Below are positions 35,401 to 45,100 of a DNA stretch of 64,000 nucleotides, piece by piece. Made by a program: the position numbers and the translations under genes. The stretch spans positions 12,475,915-12,539,914 of the forward strand of contig CAIIXF020000001.1 in assembly GCA_903813345.2 (NCBI GenBank), read 5' to 3'. The notes under the pieces were generated by a model. It was not told where the DNA came from. It worked only from the letters and a program-made list of their open reading frames with translations, and searched no databases. The DNA is from Owenia fusiformis (lineage: Eukaryota; Annelida; Polychaeta; Sabellida; Oweniidae). How positions within the stretch are numbered: position 1 is the stretch's first letter; each line of letters opens with the position of its first letter.

Positions 35401-37283
35401 TGAATGGATAATGTAAAAGCTCTTCATTTTCTGTTTCCTAAACATTTCTGGGTCTATATTTGTGCTACTATAGCTGTCATTCATGTTGTTCAAAGTACTT
35501 TGCTCATTGGAGATGACTACATTATATTTCACAAAAATTGCAATTGATTCAGTTCTTGTATCATTTTGTTTCTTGTAAATCTGACTGTTTGTCTGATAGC
35601 ATGTAAAAATGTATCAGTTCAGTGTTGTATTTTGATTTTATTCTTATACCCTAAACAATGAAGAAAGGGAATGATGAAATAAGAAATTATACTGATACAA
35701 AGGTTTCATGATGCATGTAATTTCAAGAAGAAAAGATTAACATTGGACAATCTGCAGCACTTAACTGCTACTTAGCAACTTGTAGATCAAATAAAAACAT
35801 TACACTGAATTGATACAAACTGGCTGCCCTATCCAATTTTCTTTGTGTTCCTTTATCCTTTTGGTACCTTCATTTAAAGCCTTAGTCACATTTGCTCTTA
35901 AATGGGCGAACGGCGGCTGTAGCTTCCCAAAATCGATATAGAAAATACACATCTTTCTGCTTATCCATATATTTTGTGCTGCATATTTCTCTCGATTTTG
36001 GGAACCTACGTATGCCATAGATAAAATGTGACTAAGGCATTAGTCATCAGCTTCCCTTCCTTCCAAATAGGGTTATAACCTTAACCTAGCTTGCTTATCA
36101 TTGCTTCCTGTAGGTCTTAGTACTGGCTCCATAAAATCTCCCACACCCAAAAAACAACAAGGAGTCACAAACCCACGAGTCAAACAAATCAAGATTAAAA
36201 CAGGCAGTGTTAAAAGACTCCGTAAAGAGCTCAATGCTTATGAAAAAGAACTGAAAAACCAAGAAGCTAAGATAGCTTCAATGGTTAAGAATAAAGAAAA
36301 TGAATATATGATTAAGAAGCAACATGAGTTGGCTGCTGAGACAAAACAAGCAATTCCAATGAGCAAACAGAAACTGCAAAAGACGATACATGAGCTTACA
36401 ATGTTAATGGATAGTGCTAAAGACTTCTCAGATACTGAGGAATATAAGATAGCTGAGATTGAACTGCAGTTATGATGATTGTTGTATAGATTGGAATTCA
36501 GAAGTGAATGCAACCATGGCAGGTAACCATAGTGTTGGTTTTAAGGTTGACCATATGGGTGGTTTGACAAATTACCATTGTGCAATCAGGTGATTTGACA
36601 AGTGACCATTGTGCATTTGGGTGGTTTGACAAGTGACCATTTTGCAATTGGGTGGTTTGACAAGTAACCATTTTGCATTTGGGTGGTTTGACAAGTGACC
36701 ATTGTGTATTTGGGTGGTTTGACAAGTGACCATTGTGCATACGGGTGGTTTGACAAGTGACCATTTTGCAATTGGGTGGTTTGACAAGTAACCATTTTGC
36801 ATTTGGGTGGTTTGACAAGTGACCATTGTGTATTTGGGTGGATTGACAAGTGACCATTGTGTATTTGGATGGCTTGATTGACAAGTGACTATTTTGCATT
36901 TTGGATTGTATTTGAGCTTTTTCATGTAACTGTCTGTAGTACTATGCTAAATGCTTTGCTTTTGTGTGTGTTCTTCTGTAATTCTCTGTGTGTGTGTAAT
37001 GTTGTGTATAGATTTCAACTTACACTTCCGTAGTACCAATAGTGCCCAACAATTTTCTTTGTAAATATAGTGCTTACATTTAAAATTCAAGAGTTATGTA
37101 ATGTGTGATATTGCATCCATAAAGGCAGGTCCTTATAACTTTTTTTGTGTTACAGGTTCCCGAAGTGGATCAGGAGGTACACCCTCGTTGCGATCAGGGC
37201 CCAGCACACCAAAGAAATCTAGTTCAAGAACTGGGTCAGGCGGAGCAAATCAGCAAAGTAACCGTCCAACATCGAGAAATTAA
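23401..37283 (+). CDS. ARMC9: ARMC9: LisH/armadillo-repeat ciliary protein, complete, 22 exons
   Basis: Coding exons: 23401-23460, 24377-24502, 24859-25023, 25319-25474, 25642-25734, 26106-26121, 26249-26334, 26759-26833, 28136-28257, 28725-28857, 29210-29305, 29767-29857, 30917-31040, 31553-31692, 32061-32212, 32454-32544, 32856-33073, 33382-33470, 33657-33787, 34135-34249, 34594-34757, 37156-37283. All phases agree, giving 856 residues (human about 818). Diagnostic text: [60 protein letters not shown]-like block and [10 protein letters not shown]. The N-terminus is the LisH region, followed by a Q-rich helix, armadillo-type helices, an acidic [11 protein letters not shown] stretch and a disordered Ser/Pro/Arg tail. 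ARMC9 acts at the ciliary base and in ciliary/Hedgehog signalling; human mutations cause Joubert syndrome. ATG choice: earlier in-frame starts are blocked by stops. The last intron contains an alternative TBCA-coding exon. Confidence 0.96.
23483..23789. mobile_element. hAT-type MITE, 307 bp, with 8-bp target duplication
   Basis: Perfect terminal inverted repeats TAGTGTTGTCGCGAT / ATCGCGACAACACTA are flanked on both sides by GCTCACAC (23475-23482 and 23790-23797). An 8-bp duplication and a TAGTG start are hallmarks of hAT elements. The interior is rich in ATCGATG palindromes and non-coding. It lies in ARMC9 intron 1. Confidence 0.93.
30191..30679. mobile_element. 489-bp TIR element in ARMC9 intron 12
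   Basis: The ends CAGGCCTGTCAACT and AGTTGACAGGCCTG are exact inverted repeats, and CTATAC lies on both sides (30185-30190 and 30680-30685). The interior has repeated GTCACGCA motifs, a C-run near 30466 and GGTGTTCAAAATTTGG tandem pieces. Non-coding. The ends resemble those of the 9656 element (CCTGCCAACCT), so the two may be distantly related. Confidence 0.75.
35879..36038. mobile_element. 160-bp MITE just upstream of the TBCA exon
   Basis: The ends GCCTTAGTCACATTT and AAATGTGACTAAGGC are exact inverted repeats. Further inside, TTCCCAAAATCGAT pairs with ATCGATTTTGGGAA-like text. Non-coding; ends 75 bases before the splice acceptor of the TBCA exon. Confidence 0.8.
36114..36475 (+). CDS. TBCA (tubulin-binding cofactor A) domain as a candidate alternative last exon of ARMC9
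   Basis: A pyrimidine-rich acceptor ends at 36113. The exon then encodes a short S/P/K linker and, from about 36161, a complete TBCA-like chain: [17 protein letters not shown], then [17 protein letters not shown], and [10 protein letters not shown] before TGA at 36473. TBCA binds folded beta-tubulin and is about 108 residues of three-helix coiled coil; about 100 are here in a single uninterrupted exon, whereas animal TBCA genes are normally split. The position of the normal start Met is GTC (Val), and no in-frame ATG lies between the acceptor and the domain. Spliced from ARMC9 exon 21 (phase 1), the frame is exact, giving a 934-residue ARMC9-TBCA chimera. Alternatives: a dying retrocopy that happens to be open, or use with an unseen private 5' exon. 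No polyA signal close to the stop. Confidence 0.8.
36549..36893. repeat. 31-bp minisatellite, about 11 copies
   Basis: Units of GGGTGGTTTGACAAGTGACC-ATTNTGNATTT. They follow 75 bases after the TBCA stop, in the ARMC9 last intron or, if the TBCA exon is used, in its 3' UTR. All three minus-strand frames stay open because the unit lacks stops in every phase; this explains several overlapping long frames and is not evidence of coding. Confidence 0.95.
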
Positions 37284-39150
37284 TCATTTACAGTACTATA
37301 TCTGTATAATGCAGTGTCTGTATGTAGTGTCCGGATCAAATACATACCAGGAATCACATAATTGGATTTACTTCAATTCTCTAAAGGCATCCTTACCAGT
37401 CAGTTATATGGATTACTTCTTATAGACTTACCAACTTCCCATATTTCTGTATGTAGGATCAATGTGCCCTTAACTCTGAAAACCAAGTGGCAAAATATGT
37501 CATTAATATGGCTTTCAATCAACCATATTCATCATTTCCCAGTTTTTGGATCTACTAATTTGGGAAAATAGCAGATATTTTGGATGTACTCCTTGAACTA
37601 GATATTTCACATTTTGGATTTACTCAACCAAGCAATTTGGTCGGCTATTTCTTTCATTGATGGATATGCTCAACTCAATATTTTTTCAGGTTTTCAACAT
37701 ATCAGATTTACACAAATTAGTCGATATTTTGGATATACATGTACATAATGGAATTCCTTTGTGAGGTTATTTGGATATACTCAACTCAATTTCTTGGATT
37801 TACTCAACTTAATTTCTTGGATATACTCAACTTAATTTCTTGGATATAATCAACTTAATTTCTTTGATATACTCAACTTAATTTCTCGGATATACTCAAC
37901 TTAATTTCTTGGATATATTCAACTCGGTATCTTTTTCAGATATTCAACATATCAGATTTACTGATAAAGTTAGTTCACATTTTGGAGAATACAGTAATGG
38001 AATCCCTTTGTGATAATTTGGATATATTTATGATTTAACCATGCAATTCCAGTGGAATATTGTACCGTTTGCATGTACATGTACTGTTCCAGTACAGTAC
38101 ATGACACACTCATCTTTATTACCTGCAAGAGAGACTCCATATACAAGTACATGTATACCACCTTATTCAGATTATATAGGATGCACTCAACTAAATAGAT
38201 GGATATTTCCCCAGATTTTGTAGGTTGGGTAGAAATGGACTAGACACATTACCAAAACACTAAAGATTTATACATATAGGACACAAGTGTACCCTCTGTT
38301 TATACTTACTGTCTCTTGATTGATCTACTCAAATCATATTGCCATCCAATCTCAATTGACTGAACAGTTTTTGTAATGTATATGTTTACATTTGTTATTG
38401 TTTACAATTCTATACATGTGTACCCTAAAGTGTATATTTGAAATGTACATATATACAGTGACATGTATCTTGAAATGTATATATTATTGTACATGTACTG
38501 TATATATTATAAATGTAAAGTTTAAATGTTTTAAATGTAAATATCATATTACATGTAAATGTACAATTTTAATCCAATCATATTTTATTGAAAATCCATT
38601 ATACAGAGTGTGTAAATAAAAAGTTCATGTCATATTTTTCATAAGTACATGTACTTCACTTAACAATGGCATTTAACAGTGCTAAAACTTTTTGTTGACT
38701 CAGGTTTGAAAACCCGATCAATATTTATTGACAAGATATCATTTATGTATGTTTAGATTTATACAGATCATTTTCTATATAAACTATAGCGTTGGTGACA
38801 TTGACTTAGATTAACTTAAATTATTGTTTTGTGTGTTGAATTAGTTGTAGAAGTGCAATTTTAGTATTAATATACGTATACATATATGATTATGATGTTG
38901 CCATAATATAATCGCTTGTTACATTTTATCACTAAAGGTTTTATTATTTCCTATGCTACGATCATGCTGGAAATTACGTGTTATTAAAGATATTTATTAT
39001 TTGAAGAATGAGTTCGTTGAGGAATCAGAATTTTCAAATATTTATTGTTAGTGAACTTTTCAAATGCAATGGTGTATCTTGGTAGTGTGTAAGTCGTAAT
39101 ATCATTCGCCAGTTCAAATATCAGTGGATTTTCAACTTTTTCAAGTTTTA
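37284..39150. other. ARMC9 3' UTR and convergent intergenic DNA
   Basis: The interval between the ARMC9 stop and the stop of the oppositely oriented amidohydrolase gene. It holds a 23-bp tandem repeat, many TACATGTA palindromes (38060-38600) and an AATAAA near 38616. No further gene is seen. Confidence 0.6.
37771..37925. repeat. 23-bp tandem repeat in the ARMC9 3' UTR
   Basis: Six to seven copies of TTGGATATACTCAACTTAAT-TTC with few changes. Related single units (ATTTTGGATATAC) are scattered from 37570 onward, suggesting the array grew from a local motif. Confidence 0.85.
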
Positions 39151-42100
39151 TTAGCTTGTTTGAAATTTATCATGTACTTGAATGGTATGTTCATCTCCAC
39201 ATTTCCACATTTTAACTGGTACCAGTTGTTGTTTGATGCTCCTCATCTCTCCCTCACAATCCTCCAGTTCATAGTCTACTGCCTCTAGTTTTAGCAGTGT
39301 TACATCAGCATCTCTGCCTGGAGAGAGACTTCCAAATTGACGGTTGAGCCTGGGGTTGTTTAGAATTGCAGCAGGTGTCTGGGTTGTTGCTTTGATTACC
39401 TCCTCAAGGGGCATTCCAATGTGAAGCATTTTAGTCATGACTGAAGGAAGGTCATATGAGGGTCCATTAATGTTACCAGAATGGAGATCAGTGCTTACTA
39501 TATTGGGCCAGAAGCCAGATTTAGCACATATTTCTGCCACTGTCCAACTAAAGGATCCCTGGCCATGTCCTAGATCAAATAGGACCCCATCATTCTGAGC
39601 TTGTACTACCTCTGGGTAAACCTAAACACATTGAAATGTCTTTGAATGTATGAAATTTCAACTTGAGTTTGGATATGATTTGATATTGTCTTTCCTCTAC
39701 ATTAAAATATGCTATTTGTCTTTCACCAGATTTATATAAATCAATAAAATATTAATGATTGAATAATTTGATTGGTGAATTGATTTTCTTTTGAATGTAT
39801 TTGGTAAAATGGCTAGATCATCACCTGTTTGGTAGCAGCATCTATTATGCTACTGGGGGATGCGTGGAATGAATGTGTATAGATGTCACCGGGTGACATG
39901 TCACCTGGGCAACACATCTTTCCATCTGAAATTAAAGAACATTTGTAAGGTAGCTTAAAACACCTGTTAAAGGGCAGTGTCTGTAATTTTAATCCTAAAT
40001 GAACTCAAAATATTTTTGATTTAAATTAACCTGTAACCTGCTTTTTCAAGACTGGTACAAACCCTCTTGCAAAAATATCTCTCCTAAAGCAGTATGATTC
40101 TGAGACAATTTCCAAACTGTTTTTTACTCCTTTTTTCATTTCAGTTTTAATTGGCAATAAATTCGTTATCATGCTTCAGTAATTACAAAAAGAGGATTTA
40201 GGCTAATGTACTATATAGTGCTAACCTTGTATTCGGGAATGCAACTAACGCCTGTCAGCTACCGAATTAACCTAGTATTTTATGACCAACTCCTTTATTG
40301 AATGGAATGGTGGTCGGTACTATTCATATTTAAAAATTAAATGAGTTTCCTATAAAATAGTAGGTAAATTCGGTAGCCGACAGGCGTTAGTTGTATTCGC
40401 GAATACAAGCTAAGTATTGATTAATTGTGTAAGTTAGCTTGTGAATAAGAAATACTTTGGGGTTATTGAGGATGATAATGACACATACAATATCTGAGTA
40501 TTATCCCTTTAATATCAAATACAGGGTGACCCCAAAAAATGCCACCTACTTCCTCAATAATGAAGAAATCTTCATGGTTTTTTTGAAGAGTGTTCAATGG
40601 AAGAAAGATTGGTGTACTTGTATAGCATCAACAACTTAGAGATTTAACGTTTTTTGGGTCACCCTGTATTTACATGATAAATACAGTTCATGATTTCAAC
40701 TTTTCAACCATACTATACAGTGAATGTATAATTCTTGAATAAAATTAAGAAAGAAATCAAATTCTATTTTATAATTGAGAACCAAAAATTAGGAGTGAGG
40801 AAGTGACTCACAATTTTTCTATGATAAGATTTTCATGTCCTATACAACTCTGTTTTTTTCAAATGTTGATAATTGATATGATGTTTACAATAACCTTACC
40901 TCCTTTGAGGGTTGGACCATTTGGACTGGGGTATGTAACCTAATTCAAAAAATATTCTGGGCTTATATATTGTCTGGTACATCTGTATTCTTAATGCAAG
41001 GGGTGATCCAGATATTCTGATAAAATGCTCTTATTTCTTTATTATTGAGATTTAGATTTTGAAATTCCCACGCATATTAAGAATAATTGATTTGGGTATA
41101 GGATGTAAAAATATAAATCTCTTTTGTGCAATATTCTCCTCATTGGAGATGATAATGGTTATCATGGCAACTGAAAACACAGCGTTATAAGGATTCCACT
41201 TCATTTCTGAGAAATATTCCCCTTGTCATGTATAAAAAGATTATTTCCTCAGATCTAATGGATGACCCCAAAGCGTATTAATTATTACGCAGACTTAGAG
41301 CCATTATCACCTGTCTCATGTTCTGCATATTATTCATTAATTGAGCCTACGTGCAAATCATGTTAATTATTATATTGTATGTTGTTGGACCTTGTTTCTG
41401 AATGGGTATCGTTGAGAATGTATGGTGTATCATCAATGGTGTTCCAGTACGCTGGGCCGCTTCTTTGGCTCGTCTAAAATCAAGCACATATTTTCTGTTA
41501 GCAAGTTGGCATCAGATTAAGCCTAATTTTAGGGTTCATTCAATAGTATTAGTTCCAATGATAACTATAGATGTCAGGCTTGGACCATGTTTTCTCTTTA
41601 CACTAATAACTTACACAAAATGGCTGCCCTTTAATAATACATCAAAGTACGATTGGCACAGTGTGGGGGGGGGGTTCGATGGGCTCGAGCAACCCACTCC
41701 CCCCTGGCCATAAAATCGGTTCAAAATCATGCAATTTTTCATCATTCTAAGCACTTTTTAAGTGATTTTAGCCATTTCTGGACCAAAGTTGTTGGCCTGG
41801 TCTGTATAATTCTATTATAAATGATCTATTGATATCTTTCATTTAGCTATTCATGTAGTAAAGAAAAGATAGGAGATCATAATAGATTTTCAATCAAGGG
41901 CTCCCTGAAAAAATCCAAGCTTACATTCAAGACTAGAAAAATAATTAGAATATTACTCCAGAAGCTGACCTATATATTTCTTCTTCATTTGCGCCATCGT
42001 TTGCTACATTGGCAGTGAGGCGCACCTTGACCCCTACGACCAGATCTCTATTATCTTCTATGGCCTTGATGCACATCTCTGTATCCACTTGGTTCAGGCA

Positions 42101-45100
42101 GTCACTCTCTCCCCCAATGCCTACAATGTATTGTTGGGTTGCATCACAAAATATATACAGATCTAGATGGTTGGAATGGGGAGGGGGTTTAGGTAAAATG
42201 AACTAAATTTGGTGTAACGCTTCACTTTATGTCCTGAATATATATTATGTATCAAACTGGACATTCAGAAGAACATCTGGTTTAAAAAGTTTGTTTTGTT
42301 GAAACCCTCTTGTATATACTTCGTTCTTTTTGCTTTAAAAGGATGAAGTGCAACCAATTCTGTAGATGTCCTAGATTTAAACTGAAAACTCTATAAGGAA
42401 TACAAGCCCTTATGAAAATAGCTAGTGGTATGTATGCAACATGAGAAAGAGAGAATGTCAGTATATTATAACACCAGTGTTTAACTTTTTTCTGATGGGA
42501 TGATATTATCGCAAATTGTATTTCATATATTTTTGTTATCATCCAATCTGCATTCTGTTTATGAGATTTTCATTTTTTCTTATTTGTTCTTCCAACAATA
42601 TTCATAGAAAATTGTTTAGCAAATGTTAACAATGTTTCTCAATTCAAGGTTTTGATGAATTGAGTTGTTGATAAAAACAATTGGAGAACATGTAATTAAA
42701 TATTCAAACAGATTCAGGATATCATACAGATGATGTGTTTATGATAATAACTTCACATAATGATGGTTTATAATTTTCATAGATACACCTGTTTATCATT
42801 AACACACATTAACAACTTTACATTATGTAAGTCTGTCTATTAAATGAGGTTATCAAGTGTGGTTGGCTACTTTTGTTGTTTTGGGTATGTTAATAATAAA
42901 AAGCATTCTTTTATTAATTGTGTTTCCATAACAACAATGTACATGTATTTTTAGTTAATAACAACTCTTATTATTTGATGTTTTGCATCTTCATTTATAC
43001 ACAGTGAAGGTTGACTAAAGGTCTGCTTAATCCTCTCATCGTCTCTTATTGTACTCAGGGTAAAGAACCTGTGGTTACCATGGCAACTGATTAATGTTTC
43101 TCTAATACACGGATCTGTATGAATAGATAGGATTATGGAGAGTTGATTGGAAATATATTCATCCTTGTATTGGCTGGAATCAAATCTCCTGTTTTCTGTT
43201 AGACATCATTGTGTGTTGTCTATGAAACTCTAATCAAACTTAGAATGTTGAATTGATTATCAGATGTATGCATGAATCAAATTTCCTGGATATGGAGAGT
43301 TCTATGGTATTAGACATTCCAAGTATTACTACAAGATGAAGAACAGATTAAGGAAATAACAGAAATTATATTGATTCTCATCTTAGAGGAAGTGAGATGA
43401 TTCCAGCTTGTAGGTTCTCTCTCTTTCCAGTGTGGCTTTCTTTTAGATTCCTTTCGTTAGAAATACAGTAAAACCTGTATATCCACACACCTTTTGAATC
43501 TGCACCGAAAATCTCTCAATGTGAACATTTCAGTCAAATTTTTGACTTATTTATAGAAAAACATATGCCATATAATGCCATAGACTTTCATGTTAAAAAA
43601 ACTTGAAATGTGAACACCTGCCAATCCGAGCATGTTTGGCCAGTCTCAGTTGCATTTGGATAAGACAAGTTTGACTGTATAAGTCAGAATGTCAGTGTAA
43701 GACTTTGGGTGTGTAATACCTAAGTTGGGGAGATTTTTGATACATACCAAACCCTTTGGCACATCCAGCTGCTGCCATGCCATGGCTAGCAATATGGAGG
43801 AAGGCAAACACACTGGTCTTACTGGGCTCTGCAATGTACTTCCTCAACCCCATCAGAGTTGCAGCCCCTACAATGCACAGGGTTATATAAGTGCCATACA
43901 ACCCCATAGGTAGATCAATATATGCTATTTGATGTAAATTTGAATTATACAACATGAAAATCATATTGATTTGGCTCTATGTGATGTTGGCTGAGTGATT
44001 TGTCACATATTTACAGTTTTTGTAATGCATCCCAGCCTATTGCCAGGTTAAATTTAGGTCTTCTTACAGGTTAACTTTCAGTCTATAGCAGGTTAACTTT
44101 CAGTCTACTTTGGGTTTATGTCCCATGTTGAAATTGCATTAATCTTTAGACCTGGTAAACTCTCAATCTGTTCTTTAGTTTATTTGGTCCATTTTAGGTT
44201 AACAATGGGTCTACATTTTGTCTAGAGCTGGCAATGGGCTGGGAATCTGGGATGAGCCCCATTGTCATTTCAAATTGAGGAGAGGGAGCATGGTAGGCTG
44301 TCAAACTCTGTCAAACTAATTGTATTAGAATATTAATTCTATGAAATTATGTTGGGGTTCTCCTTTGCGAAATCATCTCTGGTCACATGAACAAATGACG
44401 TAGAGTTTCCTTGTGATTCATTCATTGATTGTTGTGGCAGCATGTTTTTGTATTCTAAAATATCGAAATGATGTACCCAGATTATCAAAAGTCTCAGTGT
44501 CTCCCTAATGAGAGGCTATTTCCTTTTAGCTTGGCATAACTGTATTTTTAATATTCAGTTTGATTATCTATTTCTTGCTGTTGAATTCATATGACTCTTT
44601 ATATACTCTTCATTCCTTGTTCATTTTGGCACAGATTTGCTAGGTGGATGTTTATAAAAGCATAAATTGATATCGATTGTTTTAAATTGTTTTTGAGAAA
44701 TCTATGTTCATGTGCTTGAGCATGATTAACGAGATCAATAAAACATAAAACATGGCGCCACGGTTGAGAACCTATGTATAAAACAAGATATAGAAGGTTG
44801 ATTTATTGTAACCATTTAGGGATGGAAGAACGGTGTAATAGACAAAATTAATAACGTGAAAAATATAGTGGAAATGTCACAACTTTGGACACAACTGTCC
44901 ATTCATTTACAAAGGAGAATGACCTGAATGGACATTTTCCTGGGGGTGTGGCTTAGACTGCAAATAAGGGACAACTACTAGTATATTGTACAAGCAGCAT
45001 CATAGATGGCATAACATAGCTTCATTATCTTCCCACTCAGTTCTCCCTTGTGTCCGAATTGAAAAATTGGAAACATGAAAAAATGGAGAAATTGGAAAAA

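Noticed and set aside
36498-36925. Three overlapping long minus-strand frames with repeated KMVTCQTTQ-like text
   Set aside because: Fully explained by the 31-bp minisatellite, which has no stop in any minus frame; no start, splice or domain evidence.
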